From the NCBI GenBank assembly GCA_938022295.1, contig CALIDR010000250.1, positions 1-7,960 on the forward strand: DNA of 7,960 bases, written 5' to 3'. Origin of the DNA: an uncultured Burkholderiaceae bacterium. GTDB taxonomy: Bacteria > Pseudomonadota > Gammaproteobacteria > Burkholderiales > Burkholderiaceae_C. The position numbers and the translations under genes are program-made. Position 1 is the stretch's first letter; each line of letters begins with the position of its first letter. Shown here piece after piece: positions 1-5,907 of the stretch. Below the pieces are notes generated by a model. That model worked only from the letters and a program-made list of their open reading frames with translations, searched no databases and was not told where the DNA came from.

Positions 1-2
1 CG

Positions 3-794
3 ATCGCCGCGATCGCCCCGGCGCTTGCCGCCAGTGTCGGCGTGCCGCCGGCGCGCGAACGCCTCGGCCACCTGCACCGCCGGCATCCGGCGATCCCGAT
101 CGAGGCGGTCGACCAGGGCTCGACGAGCCGCTTCGTCCCGCCGCAGCCGCCGGGCGGCACGGTCTCGTGGGTGTTCGACAACCTCACCGGCGTCATCACC
201 AGCATCTGCACGTCGGCCACGAGCTGCACGCCGACGAGCGCGTTCCTGCTCGCCGGGTTCGTGCGCTTCGCGGTCGGCACGCTGGCGCCGACGAGTGCCG
301 ACAGCGAATCGCCACCCGATCCACGACCGTTCCCCGTCGGGGTGCAGGTCGCGCGCACCTACCCGACCCCAGCGGTGGCGATCGGCTGTTTCGTCCAGCA
401 GCGCAGTGCCGACACGCGGTATTTCTGCGCCGTGCCGGTCAACCCCGCCGACACGCCGCCGCGCTGGCGCGGCCGTGCAGTGCTCGTCGGCCTGCCGTTG
501 TCGAGCAACCTGCCGCTGGCAGCCGACCGCGATGACGCGGACCCGGGCAAGTTCCGCGTCTGCCGTTACACGACCGGGCGCAGCCACGACCCGCTGCCCG
601 ACGCCGAGCACCCGCTCGACTACGGTGCCTACACGTACCCCGAGGGTTTCAGCGGCGTGCCCGGCCCGCTGACGAATCAGAACTACCTCTTGATTCGCGC
701 CGGTGATGGTTCCGTGCCGTTCGATTGCCCGGACGACGACCCCGCGACCGAACTCGTCAACGGCCGGACGTGGCATCACCAGCCGGCAAACTGA
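3..794 (+). CDS. Hypothetical protein, 5'-truncated by window edge
   Basis: The reading frame is open from the left edge to a TGA at 792-794, giving 263 visible residues. The true start lies upstream; an in-frame GTG at 42 is only an internal possibility. The first visible residues (IAAIAPALAAS) are small and hydrophobic and could be the end of a signal peptide or membrane segment. The rest is polar, rich in Pro, Asp and Thr, with six cysteines in three apparent pairs (a C-x5-C pair near the N-terminus, CFVQ...YFC in the middle, FRVC and FDCP near the end), which would suit disulfides in an exported protein. A Gly/Tyr-rich stretch (YGAYTYPEG) precedes a C-terminus ending in WHHQPAN. There is no PEP-CTERM tail. 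I do not recognise the family. Codon use is less strictly GC-ending than in the rib genes, as expected of an accessory gene. The frame is coding with good confidence; the function is unknown. Confidence 0.65.
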   Translation: MAAIAPALAASVGVPPARERLGHLHRRHPAIPIEAVDQGSTSRFVPPQPPGGTVSWVFDNLTGVITSICTSATSCTPTSAFLLAGFVRFAVGTLAPTSADSESPPDPRPFPVGVQVARTYPTPAVAIGCFVQQRSADTRYFCAVPVNPADTPPRWRGRAVLVGLPLSSNLPLAADRDDADPGKFRVCRYTTGRSHDPLPDAEHPLDYGAYTYPEGFSGVPGPLTNQNYLLIRAGDGSVPFDCPDDDPATELVNGRTWHHQPAN

Positions 795-1048
795 GGCTCG
801 CGCTGCGCCGCGCCACCAGCCCGGCAGCCTGGTTGTCGAAGCAGCTTACACGTGGCGTTCCAGCGCGCCGGCTTGACCGTGCTGGTCTGCGCAAGTCCTT
901 GATGCGCAACGAGTTCGATCCTCGGTCAGCGCTTGGCGCGTGAATTGCTTCGCGACATCGCAAACTCGATTCGATAGCGAGCGCATCTTCGACCCGCTCG
1001 TCGAGAGGTGGCTGGCGCGTCGATCGGGGCCTCACTGATTGGCAATCC

Positions 1049-1052
1049 GGAG
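1049..1052 (+). promoter_or_regulatory. Shine-Dalgarno site of the PEP-CTERM gene
   Basis: GGAG lies six bases before the ATG at 1059. It selects this ATG over the in-frame GTG at 1008, and it is the clearest ribosome binding site in the window. The core genes downstream mostly lack one. The 264-base gap before this gene (795-1058) shows no convincing gene, terminator or strong promoter. Confidence 0.6.
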
Positions 1053-1058
1053 CTGCTC

Positions 1059-1853
1059 ATGCATCTAAGAAAACTAACGCTGGCGGTGGCCGCGATGGCC
1101 GCCGTCACTGCGGCGCAAGCCGCCATCGTCACCGTCCGCCCGATCGCCGGCACCGACTACGAGACGGACCAGGTGATCAGTGCGGCCACTGGCGCCAGCA
1201 TGGCGGGGATGGAAGTCACCGTCTGCGTCCTGGGCGGCGGCAGCACCACTTGCGAGACAAAGACGTGGCAGTCCGACGACACGGAGACCGGGGGCGGGGC
1301 TTCGGGAAGCGGGTGGTCGCTCAGTCTCACCGGCGACACGTTCCTGAACCCGTTCGTCTTCGAGGTCAAGCAAGACACAGTGGTCAGGCGCCTCACGATC
1401 AACGGGCGACCTGGCAAGACCGCGTTCGACGTCCTCGGCACGCCAGAAGGCTCTCCAGGCAGCAACGGCGGTCTCAGTTTCTGCATTCCCAACTTGGAGA
1501 GCGACGAGCCCCCTTGCCTCGACACGTTCGACGTCCCGCTGACGGTCGTCTACTCGGACCGCCTGTTCGTGCCCGAGGCGACGCCGACGGCACAGACTGC
1601 GTCAGCGTTTTCCATACTGCAGGCCGACACGAGCTTCTTCTTCTACGGCGACCTCTACACGGTGCTCGACATCACCTTCGGAGACGACGGCTTCACGGGC
1701 GACAGGCTCGCTTTCTCCAGCGACACGGACAACACCGGCAAGATCAGACAACGTATCAACGGCGCCCCGACGCCGGCCACGCTTGCGCTCACCGGCCTCG
1801 CGCTGCTAGGGCTGGCAGGGACTCGGCGCCTGGCGGCACGTCCAGACCGCTGA
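1059..1853 (+). CDS. Exported protein with variant PEP-CTERM sorting tail
   Basis: The product has 264 residues. It starts with a typical signal peptide: MHLRKLT, a hydrophobic Ala/Val core, and a likely AQA|A cleavage near residue 21. The mature part is acidic and Gly/Ser/Thr/Asp-rich, with four cysteines (56, 65, 142, 153). A late stretch around 199-227 (GDLYTVLDITF...SSDTDNTG) resembles the region before the anchor in many PEP-CTERM proteins. The C-terminus has the three-part sorting signal: a P-x-P motif (237-239, PTP rather than PEP), a hydrophobic segment rich in Leu, Gly and Ala (about 240-253), and basic residues (R256, R257). Known PEP-CTERM proteins are cut and processed by an exosortase, commonly in bacteria that make exopolysaccharide; no exosortase gene is in this window. 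The ATG at 1059 is preferred over GTG 1008 because of the GGAG and the signal peptide. It ends 31 bases before ribD but has no evident functional link to it. Its molecular role is unknown. Confidence 0.75.
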   Translation: MHLRKLTLAVAAMAAVTAAQAAIVTVRPIAGTDYETDQVISAATGASMAGMEVTVCVLGGGSTTCETKTWQSDDTETGGGASGSGWSLSLTGDTFLNPFVFEVKQDTVVRRLTINGRPGKTAFDVLGTPEGSPGSNGGLSFCIPNLESDEPPCLDTFDVPLTVVYSDRLFVPEATPTAQTASAFSILQADTSFFFYGDLYTVLDITFGDDGFTGDRLAFSSDTDNTGKIRQRINGAPTPATLALTGLALLGLAGTRRLAARPDR

Positions 1854-1855
1854 AT

Positions 1856-1870
1856 GGCCGTCGGGCGGCC
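1856..1870 (+). repeat. Small inverted repeat before ribD
   Basis: GGCCG-TCGGG-CGGCC is a 5-bp perfect stem with a 5-base loop in the 31-base gap before ribD. It ends one base before the TAGACT hexamer. No T-tract follows, so it is not a standard terminator. It could be a weak hairpin or a protein site, or simply a product of the high GC content. Confidence 0.3.
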
Positions 1871-1871
1871 G

Positions 1872-1877
1872 TAGACT
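1872..1877 (+). promoter_or_regulatory. Candidate -10 hexamer of ribD
   Basis: TAGACT ends seven bases before the ribD ATG (4 of 6 match to TATAAT), in an otherwise GC-rich gap with no Shine-Dalgarno sequence. A -10 box here would start the RNA at, or within a base or two of, the ATG, giving a leaderless mRNA. No good -35 is visible; CTGAAT at 1850-1855 matches TTGACA at only 3 of 6. The same arrangement recurs at ribE, ribBX, gmk and spoT. Confidence 0.4.
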
Positions 1878-1884
1878 GCGGCGA

Positions 1885-3000
1885 ATGCCGCTGTCCACTG
1901 CCGACGTCAAGCACCTCGAGGCCGCGCTCGCGCTGGCCGCCCACAGCGTCGGCCTGAGCGACCCGAACCCCCGCGTCGGCTGCGTGATCGCGGGCGGCGG
2001 CTGGACCGCCGAGGGGTTCACGCAGGCCGCCGGCGACGCGCACGCCGAGGTGATGGCGCTGCGCGCCGCCCGCGCCGCCGGCCACGACCCGCGCGGGGCC
2101 ACGGTCTACGTCACTCTGGAGCCGTGCGCGCACCACGGGCGCACGCCGCCATGCTGCGACGCGCTGGTGGAGGCCGGCGTCGCGCGCGTCGTCGTCGCGG
2201 TCGGCGACCCGAACCCGCTCGTCGGCGGCCAGGGGCTGGCGCGGCTGCGTGCCGCGGGCGTCGCGGTCGACGTCGTCGGCGGGGAAGTCGGCGCCGCGTC
2301 GCGCGAGCTGAACATCGGCTTCTTCTCGCGCATGATCCGCCGCCGGCCCTGGGTGCGGATGAAGATCGCCGCCTCGCTCGACGGCCGCACGGCGCTGCCC
2401 GACGGCACCAGCCAGTGGATCACCGGCGAGGCGGCGCGCGCCGACGGCCACGCGTGGCGCAAGCGCGCCGGTGCGGTGCTGACCGGCGTGGGCACCGTGC
2501 TCGAGGACGACCCGCGCCTGGACGTGCGCCTCGTGCCCACCGCGCGCCAGCCGCTGCGCGTCGTCGTCGACTCGCGGCTGCAGACGCCGCCCTCGGCGCG
2601 CCTGCTCGACGCGCCGGGCGACGTGCTGATCTACGCCGCCGTCGACGAGCCGCTGCGCGCCGAGCCGCTGCGCCGGCGCGGCGCGACGATCGTGCTGCGC
2701 CCGGGCGCGAATCACAAGGTCGACCTCGGCGCCGTGCTCGACGACCTCGCCGCACGCGAGGTCAACGAGCTGCACGTCGAGGCCGGCCACAAGCTCAACG
2801 CGTCGCTGCTGCGCGAACGGCTGGTCGACGAACTCGTCGTCTACCTGGCACCGAAGCTGATCGGCGCCGGCCGCGAGATCGCCGCGCTCGGCCCGCTGCA
2901 CCGGCTGGCCGACGCGCTGCCGCTCGAGTACCGAAGCGTGGAGCGAATCGGGGACGACCTGCGCATCGTCGCCCGTCCGCCCGGGCGCGGCGCGTTCTGA
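1885..3000 (+). CDS. ribD: Bifunctional riboflavin biosynthesis protein RibD (deaminase/reductase)
   Basis: This 371-residue cytosolic enzyme catalyses two successive riboflavin steps: deamination of the diamino-pyrimidine phosphate made by GTP cyclohydrolase II, then NADPH-dependent reduction of its ribosyl chain. The N-terminal deaminase domain (about 1-145) has the zinc and catalytic motifs H53-A-E55 and P-C81...P-P-C90-C91, embedded in the family signature HHGRTPPCCDAL. DPNPLV (108-113) is also typical. The reductase domain (about 150-371) has the KIAASLDGRTAL opening at 160, a GVGTVLEDDPRL segment, and VDELVVYLAPKLIG near the end. The length equals the usual RibD (about 370). The ATG is supported by the start of the conserved domain soon after it and by the hexamer seven bases upstream; no Shine-Dalgarno sequence is seen. 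It is the first gene of the rib cluster. Both active sites appear intact. Confidence 0.96.
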   Translation: MPLSTADVKHLEAALALAAHSVGLSDPNPRVGCVIAGGGWTAEGFTQAAGDAHAEVMALRAARAAGHDPRGATVYVTLEPCAHHGRTPPCCDALVEAGVARVVVAVGDPNPLVGGQGLARLRAAGVAVDVVGGEVGAASRELNIGFFSRMIRRRPWVRMKIAASLDGRTALPDGTSQWITGEAARADGHAWRKRAGAVLTGVGTVLEDDPRLDVRLVPTARQPLRVVVDSRLQTPPSARLLDAPGDVLIYAAVDEPLRAEPLRRRGATIVLRPGANHKVDLGAVLDDLAAREVNELHVEAGHKLNASLLRERLVDELVVYLAPKLIGAGREIAALGPLHRLADALPLEYRSVERIGDDLRIVARPPGRGAF

Positions 3001-3033
3001 AACCCCGGCGGGCGCCGCGGCCCACGACCGGGC

Positions 3034-3047
3034 GCGGCGGCCGCCGC
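3034..3047 (+). repeat. 14-base perfect palindrome before ribE
   Basis: GCGGCGG followed directly by CCGCCGC forms a perfect palindrome in the 69-base ribD-ribE gap, ending ten bases before the GACAAT hexamer. With no loop it is more plausible as a site for a dimeric protein than as an RNA hairpin. In DNA this GC-rich it may also arise by chance. Confidence 0.3.
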
Positions 3048-3057
3048 AGCGCCCTGC

Positions 3058-3063
3058 GACAAT
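3058..3063 (+). promoter_or_regulatory. Candidate -10 hexamer of ribE
   Basis: GACAAT (4 of 6 to TATAAT) lies six bases before the ribE ATG, so a transcript from it would begin at about the A of that ATG. It overlaps an out-of-frame ATG at 3062, which would not be transcribed under a leaderless model. No -35 is recognisable in the GC-rich upstream sequence. Confidence 0.4.
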
Positions 3064-3069
3064 GCGCCG

Positions 3070-3687
3070 ATGTTCACCGGCATCGTCACCGCCGTCGGCC
3101 GCATCGTCGATTCGGTCCCCCTCGGCGCCGACCAGGCGCACGGCCGCCGGCTGACGATCGAGACGCCGGCGGGCTATCTCGACGACGTCGGCGTCGGCGA
3201 CAGCATCGCGATCGACGGCGCGTGCATGACCGCGACGTCGGTCGACGCCGCCGCCGCACGCTTCACCGTCGACGTCTCGGCCGAGAGCCTGGCGCGCACC
3301 GCGGGGCTCGACACGACTGGCGTCGTCAACCTCGAGAAGGCGCTGCGTGCCAACGACCGCCTCGGTGGGCACCTGGTCAGCGGCCATGTCGACGGCATCG
3401 GCACTGTCACCCACTTCGCGCCGGTCGGCGAGTCGTGGGCGTTGCGCGTGCTGGCGCCCAGGGAACTGGCCCGTTACCTGGCCTACAAGGGTTCGATCAC
3501 CGTCAACGGCGTGAGCCTGACGGTGAACCGCGTCGAAGACCGCGCCGACGGTTGCGAATTCAGCATCAACCTGATCCCGCACACGATCGAGCAGACGACG
3601 CTCGGCACCCTGGTGCCCGGCGCGCGCGTGAACCTCGAGATCGACCTCATCGCGCGCTACGTCGAGCGGATGCTGCCGCCGGCCTGA
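3070..3687 (+). CDS. ribE: Riboflavin synthase, alpha chain
   Basis: This 205-residue enzyme catalyses the last riboflavin step, dismutation of two 6,7-dimethyl-8-ribityllumazine molecules to riboflavin plus the pyrimidine substrate that RibH reuses. It begins with the invariant MFTGIV, which fixes the start. It holds two tandem lumazine-binding barrels: about 1-97 (IDGACMTAT near 48-56) and about 98-197 (LGGHLVSGHVDGIG at 98-111, then TVNGVSLTVN). A C-terminal helix (LIARYVERML) normally serves trimerisation. The length is normal for the family. It lies 69 bases after ribD and 51 before the RibBA-type gene, with no Shine-Dalgarno sequence but a candidate -10 hexamer close to the ATG. The name ribE is used for riboflavin synthase here; some genomes call it ribC. 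No defect is visible. Confidence 0.95.
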   Translation: MFTGIVTAVGRIVDSVPLGADQAHGRRLTIETPAGYLDDVGVGDSIAIDGACMTATSVDAAAARFTVDVSAESLARTAGLDTTGVVNLEKALRANDRLGGHLVSGHVDGIGTVTHFAPVGESWALRVLAPRELARYLAYKGSITVNGVSLTVNRVEDRADGCEFSINLIPHTIEQTTLGTLVPGARVNLEIDLIARYVERMLPPA

Positions 3688-3694
3688 AGCCGGC
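3678..3694 (+). repeat. Inverted repeat spanning the ribE stop codon
   Basis: GCCGGC-CTGAA-GCCGGC is a 6-bp stem whose loop holds the ribE TGA stop (3685-3687). It is followed at 3704-3722 by a second, longer stem-loop. There is no T-tract. It could slow transcript decay or pause polymerase at the ribE 3' end. Confidence 0.3.
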
Positions 3695-3703
3695 CCCGCC
3701 GGC

Positions 3704-3722
3704 GGCGGCCGCGGGGGCCGCC
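3704..3722 (+). repeat. GC-rich stem-loop upstream of ribBX
   Basis: GGCGGCC-GCGGG-GGCCGCC is a perfect 7-bp stem with a 5-base loop. It ends three bases before the TACAAT hexamer. It fills most of the 51-base gap and lacks a T-tract. Possible roles are a partial terminator for ribE or a DNA site controlling the promoter just after it. Confidence 0.4.
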
Positions 3723-3725
3723 ACC

Positions 3726-3731
3726 TACAAT
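3726..3731 (+). promoter_or_regulatory. Candidate -10 hexamer of ribBX
   Basis: TACAAT matches TATAAT at 5 of 6 positions and is the best of the set. It ends seven bases before the ATG at 3739, so transcription from it would start at or next to the start codon. No Shine-Dalgarno sequence is present and no -35 is evident, because the sequence upstream is almost pure G/C. A 7-bp inverted repeat sits three bases upstream. Confidence 0.5.
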
Positions 3732-3738
3732 TCCGGCG

Positions 3739-4875
3739 ATGATCTCCCCCGTCCCCGAGCTGGTGGCCGAGCTGGCCGCCGGGCGCATGGTGATCCTCGT
3801 CGACGAGGAGGACCGCGAGAACGAAGGCGACCTCGTGCTCGCCGCCGACCACGTCACGCCCGAAGCCGTCAACTTCATGGCCCGTTACGGCCGCGGCCTC
3901 ATCTGCCTCACGCTCACGCGCGAGCACTGCCAGCGCCTGCAGCTGCCGCCGATGGCCAGCCGCAACGGCACCAAGCACGGCACCGCGTTCACGGTCTCGA
4001 TCGAGGCCGCGCAGGGCGTGACCACTGGCATCTCGGCGGCCGACCGCGCGCACACGATCCGCACCGCCGTCGCCCGCGACGCCAAGCCCAGCGACCTCGT
4101 GCAGCCCGGCCACGTGTTCCCGCTGCAGGCGCAGGACGGCGGCGTGCTGATGCGCGCCGGGCACACCGAGGCCGGCTGCGACCTCGCCGCGATGGCCGGC
4201 TGCACGCCGGCGGCGGTGATCTGCGAGATCATGAACGACGACGGCACGATGGCCCGCCTGCCCGACCTGCAGGCGTTCGCGCAGCGCCACGGCCTGAAGA
4301 TCGGCACCATCGCCGACCTGATCGCGTTCCGCAGCCACAACGAGTCGCTGATCGAGCGGCTCGGCCGCCGCCCGCTCGTCACCCCCGCCGGCACGTTCGA
4401 CTGCACGACGTTCCGCGACCGCAGCGGCGGCGTGCACCTGGCGCTCACGCTCGGCCAGTGGGCCGAGGGCGACGAAGTCGCGGTGCGCGTGCACGAGCCG
4501 CTGTCGCTGATGGACCTGCTCGACGCCGGCGCCAGCCCGCACTCGTGGCCGCTGCACGACGCGCTGCGCGCGCTGCAGGCCGAAGGCCGCGGCGTGGCGG
4601 TGCTGCTCAACTGCGGCGACGACGCCGCGGCGCTGCTCGGCCGCACCCTGCTGCCCGCCGGCAGTGCCACCGCCGCCGCGCGCGGCCAGATGGACCTGCG
4701 CACCTACGGCATCGGCGCGCAGATCCTGCGCCAGCTCGGCGTCACCCGCATGAAGCTGCTCGGCCGCCCGCGGCGCATGCCGAGCATGGCCGGCTACGGG
4801 CTCGAGGTGACCGCGTTCGTGCCCGGCCCGGGCCGCGAGCCGAGCCGCACCGCGCCCGCCGGGGCCACGGCATGA
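3739..4875 (+). CDS. ribBA: 3,4-dihydroxy-2-butanone-4-phosphate synthase with degenerate GTP cyclohydrolase II-like domain
   Basis: This 378-residue protein has two parts. Residues 1 to about 200 are a complete RibB domain, which converts ribulose 5-phosphate to the four-carbon unit used by RibH. Its acidic loop D22-E-E-D-R-E-N-E-G-D31, the THGT-like KHGTAF (79-84), the GHTEAG motif with H142, and E163 followed by MNDDG are all present. Residues from about 205 on match the RibA fold at the C-terminal end (DLRTYGIGAQILRQLGV, GYGLEV). However, the zinc site normally written C-x2-GD...C-x-C-G is missing: the segment after VHEP (251-254) reads LSLMDLLDAGASPHSW with no cysteine. GTP cyclohydrolase II activity is therefore unlikely, as in the RibBX type known in Proteobacteria. 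Automatic annotation would call it RibBA. Its TGA overlaps the ribH ATG (ATGA), implying coupled translation. Confidence 0.92.
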   Translation: MISPVPELVAELAAGRMVILVDEEDRENEGDLVLAADHVTPEAVNFMARYGRGLICLTLTREHCQRLQLPPMASRNGTKHGTAFTVSIEAAQGVTTGISAADRAHTIRTAVARDAKPSDLVQPGHVFPLQAQDGGVLMRAGHTEAGCDLAAMAGCTPAAVICEIMNDDGTMARLPDLQAFAQRHGLKIGTIADLIAFRSHNESLIERLGRRPLVTPAGTFDCTTFRDRSGGVHLALTLGQWAEGDEVAVRVHEPLSLMDLLDAGASPHSWPLHDALRALQAEGRGVAVLLNCGDDAAALLGRTLLPAGSATAAARGQMDLRTYGIGAQILRQLGVTRMKLLGRPRRMPSMAGYGLEVTAFVPGPGREPSRTAPAGATA

Positions 4876-5336
4876 AGGACGCCGACACCGGCCGCACCGC
4901 CGGCCTGGACGGCAGCGGGCTGCACGTGGGCATCGTGCGCGCGCGCTTCAACGACGCCGTCACGCGCGCGCTGGCCGACGCGTGCCTGGCCGAGCTCGCC
5001 GCGCTCGGCGTGGCCGACCGGCACGTGCGCCTGGTCGAGGTGCCCGGCGCGCTCGAGGTGCCGCTGGCGCTGCACGCGCTGGCCGAGCGCGACGAGTTCG
5101 ACGCCCTGGTGGCCGTCGGCTGCGTGATCCGCGGCGAGACGTACCACTTCGAGCTCGTCGCCAACGAGAGCGGCGCCGGCGTCACGCGGGTCGCGCTGGA
5201 CCACGGCGTGCCGGTGGCCAATGCGATCCTCACCGTCGACACCGAGGCGCAAGCCTGGGCGCGCGTGGCCGACAAGGGCCGCGACGCCGCGCGCGTGGCC
5301 GTGGAGATGGCGCGCCTGCTCGACGACCTGCTGTGA
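4872..5336 (+). CDS. ribH: 6,7-dimethyl-8-ribityllumazine synthase
   Basis: This 154-residue enzyme condenses the RibB product with the RibD-derived pyrimidine to give the lumazine substrate of riboflavin synthase. Seen motifs are the substrate-binding F26-N27 in VRARFND, the VPGALEVPLAL loop (57-67), GCVIRGETYHFE (83-94) with the likely catalytic H92, and the NAILTVDT segment (117-124) before the C-terminal helix. Length and motif order are those of the family; members form pentamers or larger shells. The ATG at 4872 overlaps the preceding stop by four bases, and the nusB GTG at 5333 overlaps its own stop in the same way, so three successive genes are likely translationally coupled. There is no -10-like hexamer before it, unlike the genes that do not overlap their neighbour. 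Confidence 0.95.
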   Translation: MKDADTGRTAGLDGSGLHVGIVRARFNDAVTRALADACLAELAALGVADRHVRLVEVPGALEVPLALHALAERDEFDALVAVGCVIRGETYHFELVANESGAGVTRVALDHGVPVANAILTVDTEAQAWARVADKGRDAARVAVEMARLLDDLL

Positions 5337-5827
5337 GTGCCGATCCGCCGTCGCCGCCGCGCCGCCCCGGCGGCCGGCCCAACCCCCGCCACGCCCGCCG
5401 GCGCGCGCGCGAGCTCGCGCTGCAGGGCCTGTACGAGTGGCTCGTCGGCCGCGCGGACGCCGGCGCGATCGACGCGCACATGCGCGAGCAGGACGGCTTC
5501 GCGCAGGCCGACCGCGTCCACTTCGACGCCCTGCTGCACGGCTGCATCGGCCAGGCCCCCGCGCTCGACGCGCTGCTCGCGCGCCACGTCGACCGCAGGA
5601 CGAGCGAGCTGAGCCCCGTCGAGCACGGCGTGCTGCTGATCGGCGCCTACGAGCTGCAGCACTGCCTGGACATCCCGTACAAGGTCGCGATCAACGAGGC
5701 GGTGGAGCTGGCCAAGACGTTCGGCGGCACCGACGGCCACAAGTACGTCAACGGCGTGCTCGACAAGCTCGCCGCCGACCTGCGCGCCGCCGAGGTGCAG
5801 GCCGCGCGCGCGGCGCGCCGGCCCTGA
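5333..5827 (+). CDS. nusB: Transcription antitermination factor NusB
   Basis: This 164-residue RNA-binding protein pairs with NusE (ribosomal protein S10) on boxA RNA and supports rRNA antitermination. The start is the GTG at 5333-5335, whose last two bases begin the ribH TGA stop (GTGA overlap). The frame has no ATG until an internal one around codon 49, inside the conserved domain, and GTG gives a full-length protein. The first 20 residues are Pro/Arg-rich; then comes the NusB opening R19-HARRRARELALQGLYEW, the arginine-rich boxA-binding helix. The C-terminal half carries LSPVEHGVLLIGAYEL, then IPYKVAINEAVELAKTFG, then KYVNGVLDKLA, all diagnostic. The ribH-nusB pairing is common in Proteobacteria. 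It lies 80 bases before gmk. The start is easy to misplace because other frames are also open here. Confidence 0.94.
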   Translation: MSADPPSPPRRPGGRPNPRHARRRARELALQGLYEWLVGRADAGAIDAHMREQDGFAQADRVHFDALLHGCIGQAPALDALLARHVDRRTSELSPVEHGVLLIGAYELQHCLDIPYKVAINEAVELAKTFGGTDGHKYVNGVLDKLAADLRAAEVQAARAARRP

Positions 5828-5839
5828 CCGCCCCCTGCC

Positions 5840-5864
5840 CCGCGCCGGACCGGCCGCGGCGCGG
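5840..5864 (+). repeat. Possible hairpin between nusB and gmk
   Basis: CCGCGCC (5840-5846) and GGCGCGG (5858-5864) are perfect 7-bp complements with an 11-base loop, 12 bases after the nusB stop. No T-tract follows. It may mark the 3' end of the rib-nusB transcript, but it is weak evidence in sequence this GC-rich. Confidence 0.3.
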
Positions 5865-5896
5865 CGGCTGTCACGGAAGCGGCCGGGGTTCGCAGG

Positions 5897-5902
5897 CAGA
5901 AT
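5897..5902 (+). promoter_or_regulatory. Candidate -10 hexamer of gmk
   Basis: CAGAAT (4 of 6 to TATAAT) ends five bases before the gmk ATG at 5908. As at ribE, it overlaps an out-of-frame ATG (5901), which would be a harmful decoy if it were transcribed. No Shine-Dalgarno sequence or clear -35 at normal spacing is seen. Confidence 0.35.
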
Positions 5903-5907
5903 GCCGC

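Noticed and set aside
795..1058. Possible promoter TTGACC at 873-878 for the PEP-CTERM gene, and short open frames in this gap
   Set aside because: No acceptable -10 lies 16-18 bases after TTGACC, and the small frames have no recognisable domain or ribosome site. Nothing else is supported in the gap.
1008..1058. Upstream GTG start for the PEP-CTERM gene
   Set aside because: It would put 17 residues before a good signal peptide, and the ATG at 1059 has a well-spaced GGAG.
1854..1884. FMN riboswitch before ribD
   Set aside because: The gap is only 31 bases and no conserved RFN elements are seen there or before ribBX (3688-3738). The rib genes here are not visibly FMN-riboswitch controlled.
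1789..4557. Very long antisense open frame (922 codons) opposite ribD, ribE and ribBX
   Set aside because: It is low-complexity in Arg, Ala, Val and Asp, with no domain. GC-rich third positions of the sense genes remove stop codons on the other strand. The sense genes are unambiguous.
2124..4871. Long + strand open frame running in phase into ribH
   Set aside because: The part before the ribH ATG is Arg/Pro/Ala-rich nonsense that overlaps ribD, ribE and ribBX in another frame. ribH begins at 4872 by its ATGA overlap and family length.
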